From CAYSPO01 sp964432945 (GTDB lineage: Bacteria; Bacillota; Clostridia; Tissierellales; Peptoniphilaceae), in the NCBI GenBank assembly GCA_964432945.1, contig CAYSPO010000009.1, forward strand, positions 1 through 40,930: a DNA stretch of 40,930 nt, written 5' to 3'. Positions 7,485-15,931 of this stretch are shown here, piece by piece. Below the pieces are notes generated by a model. The model was not told where the DNA came from. It did no database searches and saw only the letters and a program-made list of their open reading frames with translations. Numbering within the stretch: position 1 is the first letter of the stretch; each line of letters opens with the position of its first letter. A program made the position numbers and the translations under genes.

Positions 7485-7732
7485 ATGAATAAAATAGATA
7501 TATATAATAAAATAATGCTTAAATCCGAAAAATCAAGAGGAAGCTACGGGCCTGGAATAGATAAATTAATTAAAAAGGTGATAGAAACTGGATCTCTAAA
7601 TAAAGCCACCAAAGAAATGAATATGTCTTATTCAAAGGCATGGAAACTTTTAAATAGAACTGAAGAAATGCTAGGATTTGAACTAATTGAGCGACATGCG
7701 GGAGCAAAGGGAAGCGATATTACTGAAGAAGG
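7485..7732 (+). CDS. ModE/LysR-type winged-helix DNA-binding protein, 3' end lost in assembly gap
   Basis: About 82 residues precede the N run. The visible part is the winged helix typical of the ModE N-terminal domain and stand-alone LysR-like regulators: GSYGPGIDKLIKKVIETGSLNKATKEMNMSYSKAW, then LLNRTEEMLGFELIERHAG. In ModE-type proteins this fold senses molybdate only when a C-terminal MOP domain is present; single-domain versions are about 110 aa. The start has a strong RBS (AGGAGG). The gene is divergent from deoC. The sequence after the gap gives a nearby stop, but gap size is unknown, so the true end cannot be stated. Confidence 0.75.
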
Positions 7733-7832
7733 NNNNNNNNNNNNNNNNNNNNNNNNNNNNNNNNNNNNNNNNNNNNNNNNNNNNNNNNNNNNNNNNNNNN
7801 NNNNNNNNNNNNNNNNNNNNNNNNNNNNNNNN
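7733..7832. other. Assembly gap (100 N)
   Basis: Exactly 100 unknown bases, a common placeholder for a gap of unknown length. It interrupts the HTH gene. Confidence 0.98.
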
Positions 7833-7854
7833 CTTTTCTAATATATGTTAAATA

Positions 7855-7879
7855 AAAAAGCAGGCATAGCCTGCTTTTT
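7855..7879. terminator. Bidirectional terminator between HTH gene and ferritin
   Basis: Perfect 10-bp stem AAAAAGCAGG/CCTGCTTTTT with loop CATAG; it has a U-run in both directions and lies between two converging genes. Confidence 0.85.
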
Positions 7880-7899
7880 CTATATTATTAATAAATTAT

Positions 7900-8397
7900 T
7901 TATTCGTTTCTTTGGCCAAGAATAGAATCTACTCTAAACATTGCACCTTTATCATCTTCAGCTAATTTAATTAATTCAATAACATTTCTGAAGTTATCTT
8001 CTTCTTCTAATTGCTCATCTACATAAGTTCTTAAGAAGTTTTCAGCTGCATAGTTCTTTTCATTAATAGCCATTTCAAGAATATCAGTAATACTTCTAGT
8101 TATTTTTTTCTCATGCTCAAGACCAGTTTCCCAAACATCTTGAAGTCCTTCATAATCACAGTTAGTTACATCTAATCCACCAACTTGGTTAATTTCTCCA
8201 TCTGCATCCATTATAAAGTTAATAAAATCTTGTGCGTGAGTAAATTCTTCATGAACTTGAGCAGTCATCCATCTAGTAGCTCCTACTGCACCAAGATCTT
8301 CTAAGAAAATTCTCATACCATTATAAATCCAAGCAGCCTCATATTCTAATCTAACTTGTTCAACTAAAGCATCATTTAATTCTTTACTTAATTTCAT
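7900..8397 (-). CDS. Ferritin (iron storage)
   Basis: 165 aa, the usual length of bacterial non-haem ferritin (FtnA type), which oxidises Fe(II) at a diiron centre and stores it in a 24-mer shell in the cytoplasm. Ferroxidase ligands are visible: Glu18 in RLEYEAAW, and Glu51/His54 in HEEFTHAQ. Later helices carry Glu residues (LEHEKKI, VDEQLEEEDNF) in the expected places. The lack of a haem-ligand Met pattern favours ferritin over bacterioferritin. An AGGG-type RBS precedes the ATG. It is monocistronic, with a terminator after it. I saw no clear Fur or PerR box upstream (8398-8520). Confidence 0.93.
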   Translation of the reverse strand: MKLSKELNDALVEQVRLEYEAAWIYNGMRIFLEDLGAVGATRWMTAQVHEEFTHAQDFINFIMDADGEINQVGGLDVTNCDYEGLQDVWETGLEHEKKITRSITDILEMAINEKNYAAENFLRTYVDEQLEEEDNFRNVIELIKLAEDDKGAMFRVDSILGQRNE

Positions 8398-8575
8398 TTA
8401 TATCCCTCCATAATTTATTATTATCCTATAATCCGTATCTATTTTAAATATACCCTTATAGTTTTTCTCTAAACAGTAAATATATTTTTAATCGATAAAT
8501 TTTACTTATAAAAAAAGCAGATAGCATTTGTATAATCCGATATATAAAATTCAGAAAATAACTAAAGAAAAAAAT

Positions 8576-8600
8576 AAAAAACGCAGTTAAAACTGCGTTT
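8576..8600 (-). terminator. Terminator of the CNNM/CBS gene
   Basis: Stem ACGCAGTT/AACTGCGT with a two-base loop, followed on the minus strand by TTTTTATTTTT. Confidence 0.8.
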
Positions 8601-8625
8601 AATTTACTGATATTATTGTTATTAT

Positions 8626-9987
8626 TTAATAATCTTCTTCTTCAAATTCTTCATTTGATTTATTAAAGATTTCTTCTGGAATTTCCATTCGTATTTTTTG
8701 AATTCTATTATCTTCCACTTCAAGAATTTTAAATGTTATTCCTTCCACAACAACAGAAGATTTATCAGCTTGATCTGGAATATAGCCTAGAGAATAAAGA
8801 ACAAGTCCTGCAACTGAATCATAATCTTCAGTTTCTTCGTCTAGTTCCGTATGAATTTCGTTATTAATATCCATAATTGTCATAGAACCCTTCACATCAT
8901 AGACATTTTCCCTAACCATAACTATATCAGGTTTATCTTCGTCATATTCATCATCTATCTCACCGACTATTTCTTCAATTAAATCTTCCATAGTTACAAT
9001 ACCAGTGAATCCACCATACTCATCTATTAATATAGCAATATGGTTTCTAGTTGCTTTTAATTCAACAAATAAATCATTTATGTTTTTTCTTTCAGGTACA
9101 AAATATGGCTCTCTTAAAATTGATCTTATATCAAAATTCAATAAATCATGGGTATAAGTAACTTTTAAAAGATCTTTCATATATAAAATTCCAATTATAC
9201 TATCAATACTTTCTTCATAAACGGGAATACGAGAATATCTTAGTTCCATTATCTCGTCTATGTACTCATCAATCGGTGTATTGATATCTATTGCAAATAC
9301 TTCTGTCCTTGCAGTCATAATTTCTTCGGCCTGCTTGTTATCAAACACAATAACAGAGTCAATAATACTTTTCTCCACTGGATTGATAACACCCTGTTGT
9401 TGCCCAACATTTAATAAGGACTTTAAATCTTCCATAGTGACTCTTTCTTCAACCCCTTCTAAATCAACGCCTAGTATCCTTAATACAGCATTAGTTGAAA
9501 AAGAAAGTAGATTAATGAAAGGTCCAGTTAATTTAGCGAAAATATTAATTGGTTTTATTACCAAATTAGATATCTTTTCAGGTTCTTGTAAAGCAAGTCT
9601 TTTAGGAATAAGCTCTCCAAAAACAAGGGTTATATAAGATAAAATAAAGGTAACAAGAACAAGGGAAATAGTATCAGAATATACTAATCCTAAATCTCTA
9701 AATATTACAGATAACTTTGCAGAAATACTCGTAGCTGCAAAGGCAGATGAGAATAAATTTGCAAATGTTATACCGACTTGTATTGTTGATAAAAACCTTG
9801 ATTGATCTTCCCTGAATTTCTTAATTAACCTAGCTGTTTTATCACCCTTCTCTGCTTTATCATTTAGTCTATTATCGTCTACAGATATAACAGCTATTTC
9901 AGCCATAGCGAAAAAAGCATTTACCATGGTTAATAATAACAATATTAAAATTTGGATTAATAATGACGACCCGCCATCAGGATCCAT
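8626..9987 (-). CDS. CNNM/CBS/CorC_HlyC-domain membrane protein (hemolysin C family, putative Mg/Co efflux)
   Basis: 453 aa. The N-terminal CNNM domain (about 10-190) has hydrophobic segments at roughly 8-32, 65-90, 100-122 and 135-165 and the motif FGELIPKRLA typical of the family. Two CBS domains follow (about 205-335: EEIMTARTEV, RYSRIPVYEES, GFTGIVTMEDLIEEIVGEI). The C-terminal part (about 350-445) is a CorC_HlyC domain. Proteins of this build are linked to magnesium homeostasis and sodium-coupled Mg export; older annotation calls them hemolysins without good reason. The ATG has AGGAGG upstream. The gene is transcribed alone. Confidence 0.9.
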   Translation of the reverse strand: MDPDGGSSLLIQILILLLLTMVNAFFAMAEIAVISVDDNRLNDKAEKGDKTARLIKKFREDQSRFLSTIQVGITFANLFSSAFAATSISAKLSVIFRDLGLVYSDTISLVLVTFILSYITLVFGELIPKRLALQEPEKISNLVIKPINIFAKLTGPFINLLSFSTNAVLRILGVDLEGVEERVTMEDLKSLLNVGQQQGVINPVEKSIIDSVIVFDNKQAEEIMTARTEVFAIDINTPIDEYIDEIMELRYSRIPVYEESIDSIIGILYMKDLLKVTYTHDLLNFDIRSILREPYFVPERKNINDLFVELKATRNHIAILIDEYGGFTGIVTMEDLIEEIVGEIDDEYDEDKPDIVMVRENVYDVKGSMTIMDINNEIHTELDEETEDYDSVAGLVLYSLGYIPDQADKSSVVVEGITFKILEVEDNRIQKIRMEIPEEIFNKSNEEFEEEDY

Positions 9988-10167
9988 TAAACATTCCTCC
10001 TATAATTAGATTACATTCAAAAAATTAATTTTGAGTACTACTTAAATTTTATCAGCAAAAGACCAGTAAAGCAATATTTATAATAAGAATTAATATACAT
10101 ATAAAGAAAATTATAATTCCTTTCTTTAATAGTATTATTTTCTAATTAATACCTTACTGGTCAAAAT

Positions 10168-10935
10168 TTATAAATTTTTATATCTTTTTATATTTTCCTC
10201 ACTTAAAAACTCATAAGCTGAATTAATTTGCTGAAATTTAACTGTTGTATCCTCATTTGGATTCAAATCAGGATGGTATTTCTTGGCCAATTTTCTATAA
10301 GCTAGTTTAATATCATATTCATCAGCATTATAAGGTACCCCTAAAGTATCACAAGCCTTTTCATACTGACTTTTAAAAGTTGAGCCAGTATAGGTATTCG
10401 AAGATGACCCTTGATTAGAGCGTTGTCCACCTTGATATTGACCACTATAAGTTCCTCCAAACATTTCTTCAAAAAATCTATCATAATACTCCTGCTGCTG
10501 TTTTCTTTGCTCTGCAGAACGTTTATAAGCCTCTTCATATGCTTTTCTTCTATTTTCTTCCTGAATATCTTTGTAATCTTGATGATAATCTCTTCTATTA
10601 TCTTTTGTTTTGTTTGACTTATAATAAGTCGCCATATCAAAAAGATATTCAGTTGAAATATATTGATAATAACGGAGCTTTGAAACAGCTACATTTCCTA
10701 AAACTGCAATTAACACTACAACTATTATCCCAGATAAAAGAGCTGGATGTAGCAGAGGAATAAATAACGGCAAGAAAAATATTGTCGAACAACCTATAAA
10801 TATAATTGTTGCCAACCCTCTAGATATTGTTTTACTAATAGAAGTTAAACTTTCAGTTAACCATATAAGAAAGACAAAAAAACCATTTACAATCTTTCCT
10901 AAAGCATTATATATACTTCCAATTATTTTATTCAA
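10168..10935 (-). CDS. Membrane-anchored J-domain protein
   Basis: 255 aa. The N-terminal region has hydrophobic segments at about 12-28 and 40-80, so the protein is probably membrane-anchored. A charged, Gln/Tyr-rich coiled region (about 105-155) and a Gly/Ser linker follow. The C-terminal 65 residues are a J domain (DTLGVPYNADEYDIKLAYRK, catalytic HPD in KKYHPDLNP). J domains stimulate DnaK ATPase; with a membrane anchor this one would recruit DnaK to the membrane (inference). The zinc-finger and CTD of true DnaJ are absent, so it is not dnaJ. The start is TTG, with AGGTG about 8 nt upstream. Confidence 0.85.
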   Translation of the reverse strand: MNKIIGSIYNALGKIVNGFFVFLIWLTESLTSISKTISRGLATIIFIGCSTIFFLPLFIPLLHPALLSGIIVVVLIAVLGNVAVSKLRYYQYISTEYLFDMATYYKSNKTKDNRRDYHQDYKDIQEENRRKAYEEAYKRSAEQRKQQQEYYDRFFEEMFGGTYSGQYQGGQRSNQGSSSNTYTGSTFKSQYEKACDTLGVPYNADEYDIKLAYRKLAKKYHPDLNPNEDTTVKFQQINSAYEFLSEENIKRYKNL

Positions 10936-10973
10936 AAATTTTCACCTATTCTTCATATTGTAATAATTCAATT

Positions 10974-11182
10974 ATACCACAGGATAGGAGAAAATATAGA
11001 TTATGTATTGAAAGGGAAAAATTCCCCAGAAAAATCATGTGTTTCCCTTAATAATATTATGTATGTAATCTCTTTGACTACCATATGAGATTACACTACA
11101 TGGTTCAAATAAAGAAATTTTCAAATCGCCCTTTTGGGCCCACAAAGATGTGGACAAAAACTCGCTAAGCGAGTTTTTTTAT
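10974..11182. other. Structured intergenic segment (possible small RNA or mobile-element remnant)
   Basis: This 379-nt gene-free stretch between the J-domain gene and the peptidase gene holds a series of inverted repeats: AAGGGAAA/TTTCCCTT (11012-11049), a 14-bp stem with GTAATCTC/GAGATTAC core (11059-11101), GCCCTTTTGGGC (about 11129-11140), CCAC/GTGG (11141-11154) and the terminator at 11156-11180. On the minus strand about 45 codons without a start stay open across it (containing LWAQKGDLKISLFEP). No known RNA family was recognised; the tmRNA sometimes found near smpB is not here. A TATAAT for the J-domain gene lies at its left end. From 11183 to 11275 I see nothing. Confidence 0.35.
11156..11180 (+). 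terminator. Terminator hairpin, plus-strand orientation
   Basis: AAAACTCGC/GCGAGTTTT stem with a T7 tract on the plus strand. No plus-strand gene precedes it, which is the main reason to suspect a small transcript here. Confidence 0.65.
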
Positions 11183-11276
11183 TGTGTCCTTAAATACATC
11201 GTATTCTTATATTAAATTATATCAAACTTTCAAATATAAGCTAATATTTTATATATTAAATAGATATAAATAGCAA

Positions 11277-11314
11277 AAAAAGTCCTAGCTACTTTAAAAT
11301 AGCTAGGACTTTTC
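11277..11314 (-). terminator. Terminator of the rnr-smpB-peptidase operon
   Basis: AGTCCTAGCTA/TAGCTAGGACT, 11-bp perfect stem, with an A-run/U-run on both sides; it directly precedes the stop of the peptidase gene. Confidence 0.85.
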
Positions 11315-11701
11315 TTATTCTTTAATATTATATTTTTCTTTATATGATTTTATATATAGTCTATCTTCGATTTCTAAATCTCTTATTCCAGCTCTATGTT
11401 CTAGATGATGAGTTAGTTCGTGTATCAATACATCTTTTAACTTTTCTTTTAATTTTTCTTCAGAAATTATAGGATAAACTTTTTTAAATGATCCATAATA
11501 GATTTTAATCTGCTTTTCTATTGGAGTTCTAAAGTACTCGCCAAGTATATATAGGTCGTTATCAAGAGATTCTTCATGTTTCTTAGAGCTTTCAATTAAT
11601 ATAATACCAGAAGATAGACCATTGTAAAGTTCATTGGGAATATTATCTGCAATTTCATCTAATATATCATTTACCCTATCTATATCTGGAAAGTTTTGCA
11701 T
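11315..11701 (-). CDS. Zincin-like metallopeptidase family protein (DUF1025-type)
   Basis: 128 aa, cytoplasmic, no signal peptide. The motif HELTHHLEHRAG (around residues 94-105) is the HExxH zinc-peptidase signature with the extended His typical of the Zincin_1/DUF1025 family. Residues before it (VLIHELTHH) form the active-site helix. The family is widespread in anaerobic Firmicutes, with unknown substrate. It lies 17 nt after smpB and shares its terminator, so it is the last gene of the rnr-smpB transcript. The catalytic pattern is intact. Confidence 0.85.
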   Translation of the reverse strand: MQNFPDIDRVNDILDEIADNIPNELYNGLSSGIILIESSKKHEESLDNDLYILGEYFRTPIEKQIKIYYGSFKKVYPIISEEKLKEKLKDVLIHELTHHLEHRAGIRDLEIEDRLYIKSYKEKYNIKE

Positions 11702-11718
11702 ATTTACCTCTTAAAATT

Positions 11719-12174
11719 TTAGTAATTATACTTTATAGCCCTGTCCATCTTCCTTTGGTCATCTTTTTTCTTTTTCGTATCTCTCTTGTCATATAGTTTT
11801 TTACCCTTAGCTAAAGCTATATCAACTTTTACAAGTCCGTTAACTAATTTCACATTCAGTGGAACGATAGTATATCCTGCTTGCTGAACTTCTTCCCAAA
11901 TCTTTTTGATTTGTTTCTTATGAAGTAGTAGTTTTCTTTCCCTTATAGGATCTAAGTTATATCGGTTACCTTGTTCAAATGGGCTTATATGCATACCATT
12001 AATATATGCTTCGCCATTTTTTATACTACAATATGCTTCTTTAATAGAAACTTTTCCTTGCCTAATAGATTTAACTTCTGTTCCCGCTAACACAATTCCT
12101 GCTTCAAACTCTTCTTCTATAAAATACTCATGCCATGCTTTTTTATTATTAGAAATTATTTTACCTTTAGTCAA
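11719..12174 (-). CDS. smpB: SsrA-binding protein SmpB
   Basis: 151 aa, usual size. It binds tmRNA and acts as its anticodon mimic to rescue stalled ribosomes (trans-translation). Hallmarks: N-terminal NNKKAWHEYFIEEEFEAGI, GTEVKSIRQGKVSIKEAY, GMHISPFEQGNRYNLDPIR and the basic, flexible C-terminal tail KLYDKRDTKKKKDDQRKMDR, which enters the decoding centre. It lies 4 nt after rnr; RNase R degrades the faulty mRNA released by trans-translation, so the pairing is functional and conserved. The partner RNA gene ssrA is not in the window. Confidence 0.97.
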   Translation of the reverse strand: MTKGKIISNNKKAWHEYFIEEEFEAGIVLAGTEVKSIRQGKVSIKEAYCSIKNGEAYINGMHISPFEQGNRYNLDPIRERKLLLHKKQIKKIWEEVQQAGYTIVPLNVKLVNGLVKVDIALAKGKKLYDKRDTKKKKDDQRKMDRAIKYNY

Positions 12175-12178
12175 ATTA

Positions 12179-14281
12179 TCACCACTCTATTATTTCAAAG
12201 TCTATTTCATTTCTTATTTCATCAACACCAAGTACAGTAACTTTTACTTCCATTCCTATTTTAACTACTTTTCCTGTTTTCTCTCCAAAAACTATATGAT
12301 TTTCTGAATCATAGCTATAATAATCATCTCTTTGGTTTCTAAAACTAGCTAGTCCTTCAACTGTATTTTCTAGTTCTACATATATTCCATAAGAAGTTAG
12401 AGAAGATATAATTCCTTTGAAATTTCTTCCTTTGAGTTCTTTCATATATTCTGTTTTCATATAGTCTTCCACTGCTCTTTCTGCTTCTTCTGCTTGTCTT
12501 TCTGTTTCTGAAACATGAAGGGCAACTTCAGTCAAATGATTATAATTTTCTTGAAAATTGTCAATAGGAAGCTTATTTTCAACAGCTGCATTGAAAACTC
12601 TATGGATAACAAGATCTGCATATCTTCTTATAGGTGCAGTAAAATGTGAGTAAAAACTAGAAGCCAATCCAAAGTGCTTTTGCCTATCAGCTGAGTATCT
12701 AGCTTTTTTCATAGTTCTTAATAGTAAAGTTGAAATTAATCTTTCTTCTGGCTTATCTTTCACTTCATTAAGAAGGGCTTGGAAATCTTTAGCATGGATA
12801 TCTTTTCCTTTTATAGTATAGCCAAGAGGTGCTGTTAAATTTTTGAGTGCTTCCACCTTATCTAAGGCTGGTTCTTCATGAACTCTATATAAGAAAGGAT
12901 ATTCCATATAACCAAAGTGTTCTGATACTGTTTCATTACATACTATCATAAATTCTTCAATTATAGCATCTGCAATTCTTCTTTCTCTTGGGAAAATAGA
13001 TTTAATCCTTCCTTTATCATCTAACTCAAACTCAGATTCTGGTATATTGAAGTCTAAAGCTCCTCTTCTAACTCTTTTTTCGTGAAGGATTTTTCTTAAA
13101 TTTTCCATAAGTATAAGCTGTTCTTCTAGAAATTCATAATCCATAGAGATTTCTTTTTCTAAAAAGTCTGATACCTTGTCATAAACTAGTCTTCTGTCGC
13201 TTTTTATAAATGAGTTATAAAAATGATAATCCAAAACTTCACCTTTACCGTCAATTATCATCTCAACGCTATGAGTTAGTCTTGTTTCTCCAGGCTTTAG
13301 TGAGCATAATCCATTAGATAATTTTTCAGGTAACATTGGGATTACCCTATCTAAAAGATATACTGAATTTCCCCTTCTATATGCCTCTTTATCTAAAGGG
13401 CTTCCCTCTTTTACATAATTTGTAACATCTGCTATATGGACAATTAACTTATAGTTTTCATCTTCTAACTTTGAAATTGATATAGCATCATCAAAATCTT
13501 TAGCATTCTCGCCATCAATTGTAACTGTAAATATATCTGTAAAATCAGTTCTATCTTCCAATTCCTTTTCTTCTACATTATCTGAAATATTTTTAACTTC
13601 TTCTTCTACTTCAGCCGGCCATTCATAAGGTAAGTCCAATTCTCTAGCAATGGATGTAACTTCAACACCACTTTGAAATCTGTTCCCTAGAATTTCTATT
13701 ACTCTTCCTTCAGGGTTTTTATTTTTTTCTGCTCTCCTAATAAGCCTAACTACAACCTTGTCATTGTGCTTGGCGTGTGCCGTAAATTTTTGCGGAATGA
13801 ATATGTCGTTGTTATATTTTTTATTATTAGGTTCTACAAAATAATATTTACCTTCTTGAACAAAAGTCCCTACAACTTCAACATCAACAGTTGAAAGAAG
13901 TTTGATAACTTGTCCTTCTGCCTTATTATCTCCTTGAGCTTCTTTTGTGATTTTTATTTTTACCCTATCTCCATGAATTGCTCCAGCTAAGGCATGAGCT
14001 GGTATGAAAACGTCTTGTTCATCTGCATTATCAGGAATAAAAAAGGCATAACCACCAGAGCTTCCTTCTAAAACTCCCTCTGATGTTATTTCATCTAAGC
14101 CGAGAATTTTTCCCTTTTTTGATAGGTAAAGTAGACCTTCTTTTTCCATATCATAAAGGGTTTTGAAAAACATTTCATAGTCCCCTTTTCCAAGCTCATA
14201 GAACTCGGCTAGTTCTTCCTTGGTCATTCCTTTATAGTCTTTAGACCTTATTAATAACAAAATTTGTTCTCTAAGGGTCAT
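12179..14281 (-). CDS. rnr: Ribonuclease R
   Basis: About 700 aa. 3'-5' exoribonuclease that degrades structured RNA and assists tmRNA quality control. Domain order: N-terminal helix-turn-helix (about 5-60), two cold-shock OB folds (about 65-210), the RNB catalytic domain with DFDDAIS (about 262-268) and surrounding Asp residues that bind Mg2+, and a C-terminal S1 domain (GIISSLTSYGIYVELENTVEG). I chose the ATG of MTLREQIL because GGAGGT lies 4 nt upstream of it; the ATG 12 nt further up (MEVK) overlaps that ribosome site. smpB follows 4 nt after the stop. It is separated from secG by a terminator, so it probably has its own promoter, with TATAAT-like boxes at about 14325-14340. Confidence 0.95.
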   Translation of the reverse strand: MTLREQILLLIRSKDYKGMTKEELAEFYELGKGDYEMFFKTLYDMEKEGLLYLSKKGKILGLDEITSEGVLEGSSGGYAFFIPDNADEQDVFIPAHALAGAIHGDRVKIKITKEAQGDNKAEGQVIKLLSTVDVEVVGTFVQEGKYYFVEPNNKKYNNDIFIPQKFTAHAKHNDKVVVRLIRRAEKNKNPEGRVIEILGNRFQSGVEVTSIARELDLPYEWPAEVEEEVKNISDNVEEKELEDRTDFTDIFTVTIDGENAKDFDDAISISKLEDENYKLIVHIADVTNYVKEGSPLDKEAYRRGNSVYLLDRVIPMLPEKLSNGLCSLKPGETRLTHSVEMIIDGKGEVLDYHFYNSFIKSDRRLVYDKVSDFLEKEISMDYEFLEEQLILMENLRKILHEKRVRRGALDFNIPESEFELDDKGRIKSIFPRERRIADAIIEEFMIVCNETVSEHFGYMEYPFLYRVHEEPALDKVEALKNLTAPLGYTIKGKDIHAKDFQALLNEVKDKPEERLISTLLLRTMKKARYSADRQKHFGLASSFYSHFTAPIRRYADLVIHRVFNAAVENKLPIDNFQENYNHLTEVALHVSETERQAEEAERAVEDYMKTEYMKELKGRNFKGIISSLTSYGIYVELENTVEGLASFRNQRDDYYSYDSENHIVFGEKTGKVVKIGMEVKVTVLGVDEIRNEIDFEIIEW

Positions 14282-14352
14282 CTTTACCTCCATTTATTCC
14301 TTAATTAATAAATAATTCGTTGTTGTATTATATTATACCCATAAAAGGGCAT

Positions 14353-14376
14353 AAAAAAAAGTGGCCTAAGCCACTC
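14353..14376 (-). terminator. Terminator of secG
   Basis: AGTGGC/GCCACT stem followed on the minus strand by an eight-base U-run. Confidence 0.8.
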
Positions 14377-14378
14377 AG

Positions 14379-14603
14379 TTATAATGCTGTTACTAGAATA
14401 GCAGATATTACAAAGATAACTGAACACACTACAATTACCCTGTTCAAAAGAGCATCTCTCCTATTATTTCCAGCCATATCAAACATGCTAGTGTCACTTC
14501 CAAATCCTGATCCTAGACCTTGAGATTTAGGCTCCATTAATAGAACTGCTCCAATAATAATTAAACTAGATATAACTAATAATACCGTAAAAACCGTCTT
14601 CAT
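14379..14603 (-). CDS. secG: Preprotein translocase subunit SecG
   Basis: 74 aa with two membrane segments (about 4-22 and 53-72) separated by a Gly/Ser/Met-rich cytoplasmic loop (PKSQGLGSGFGSDTSMF), the classical SecG layout. SecG supports the SecYEG channel during SecA-driven export. The RBS (GGAGGTG) is close to the ATG. In many Firmicutes secG sits near eno and next to rnr-smpB; here a three-gene paralog cluster lies between eno and secG. Confidence 0.93.
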   Translation of the reverse strand: MKTVFTVLLVISSLIIIGAVLLMEPKSQGLGSGFGSDTSMFDMAGNNRRDALLNRVIVVCSVIFVISAILVTAL

Positions 14604-14680
14604 ATTGCACCTCCAAAATCCAATATTGCTCTAATTATATTATCACAAATAGTTCTTAAATTCAATTTTATAAATATAAA

Positions 14681-15850
14681 TTAAGCTAATATACTCTTAT
14701 CATTATTGAAAACACTGTTTCCATTATAAAGCCTATTCAGATAGGAGTATAGGCATTTTGCCATTTTTTTATCATAAGTTTTATTAAAAACTCTATCTAT
14801 TCCTTTATGACTACCCATATTAGTTCTTATAGCAAATGAATTTTCCGTATCTGAATATAAAATAACATTAGGTAGCTTTCTGCTTTCTCCATCTTTATCG
14901 TTTCTTATATATAAGTTATCTTTCATTAACTTGCTATTTATATTTTTTCTTATTATAGGTGCAAAGTTTCCAAAATCCTCAATCTTTGCAAATCCTGTAC
15001 TTAGTTTTACCCAGTCGCCTTTCATAGTATTCTCCCAAGCTGTTTGGGATACAACCAATTTAATATCTCTTAACTTTTCATGATTGCATAGTTTACTAAG
15101 AGTTTGCCAATAAGTATAATCTTGAGAACTTATTAAACCTTGGTCGCTCATAGCTTGAATAAGTTCTTTGTCAGCTAAGTATAAGTATATATATGGAAGG
15201 TAGAGTATTGGATCTTCTCCTTTACTTTCTTCTATCATTTCTATAATTGAATCTACTCCATCTGCTAGCCCGTATAGCTTATTTAAAGAAGAAAAATCTT
15301 GAGATAAATCATAGCATACTTCATTAATCAATTGATTATCTTGGCATATACAGTACTTGATTTCTTCCTTTTCTTCACTAAGTTTCCCATATCCCATTAA
15401 TACATGAGGTATAGCAAACTTACTATAGTTTTTTAATTTATCTTCATAGATTTCAAAATCTATTGCATTAAGTCTCGAAAGCATATCTAGGAAAACAAAT
15501 AGATTATTTAATTCTCTTTCTGATTTCTCGGAAAAATCAACTTTATATTTAATTCTGATATTTTTACTTATGATTAACATTTCCTGTGCCCTTACTAAAG
15601 CAATTTCCGGAAAATCAGAGCTTATATTACCATCATAGTATAAAACTTTAGAAGTCTCATCTTTGTCAAAATATGAAATTACCTGCTTATATAACTCTTC
15701 AAGGCTTAGCTCCTTATTATCTTCAGATTCAGATAAAAACATAGAAAAGAATTCATTCAATATTTCTTCATTTCCATTAGCTGAGTTAGTTTCCATAGAA
15801 AGAAGTTTGGCTTCTTTTTCAGAAGATAATTTCAAAATTTTTCCTTTCAT
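14681..15850 (-). CDS. Unrecognised protein, third paralog of the eno-secG cluster, without HTH
   Basis: 389 aa, function unknown. It aligns by eye with its two upstream neighbours over most of its length: VLYYDGNI matches VFYYYGNI of the first gene, AIDFEIYED matches FMDFKIYED of the second, followed by a GYG/GYS/GWG site, a 'P-(Y/E/R)..IYL/FMF...(E/R)' helix with a (G/Q)xI...(E/D)Y..W end, and the C-terminal motif LPN-x-x-YSD shared by all three (LPNVILYSD here). The N-terminal HTH of the other two (about 110 residues) is missing and replaced by a short Ser/Glu-rich start. It lies 81 nt after the second gene. The ATG used has AGGTG 11 nt upstream; an internal TTG or Met19 are alternatives. 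Soluble, no membrane segments. Possibly a co-regulator or effector of its HTH-bearing siblings (inference). Confidence 0.8.
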   Translation of the reverse strand: MKGKILKLSSEKEAKLLSMETNSANGNEEILNEFFSMFLSESEDNKELSLEELYKQVISYFDKDETSKVLYYDGNISSDFPEIALVRAQEMLIISKNIRIKYKVDFSEKSERELNNLFVFLDMLSRLNAIDFEIYEDKLKNYSKFAIPHVLMGYGKLSEEKEEIKYCICQDNQLINEVCYDLSQDFSSLNKLYGLADGVDSIIEMIEESKGEDPILYLPYIYLYLADKELIQAMSDQGLISSQDYTYWQTLSKLCNHEKLRDIKLVVSQTAWENTMKGDWVKLSTGFAKIEDFGNFAPIIRKNINSKLMKDNLYIRNDKDGESRKLPNVILYSDTENSFAIRTNMGSHKGIDRVFNKTYDKKMAKCLYSYLNRLYNGNSVFNNDKSILA

Positions 15851-15931
15851 TTCCTTGTTAACACCTACTTTCTTAGTTAAATTATATATCTTGTTATATT
15901 ATATTGATAGGTGTGAATATATATATCACAT

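Noticed and set aside
10061..10162. 9-bp inverted repeat GACCAGTAA/TTACTGGTC flanking 84 nt
   Set aside because: Could be a miniature element or folded leader, but the arms are short, no target duplication was seen and such matches are expected in AT-rich sequence.
10341..10763. Open frames in both strands over the J-domain gene
   Set aside because: Low-complexity translations of AT-rich coding sequence; the J domain with HPD fixes the true frame.
11183..11314. tmRNA (ssrA) gene downstream of smpB
   Set aside because: No tRNA-like 3' end with a T-loop and CCA, and no tag-peptide reading frame found in 10936-11314.
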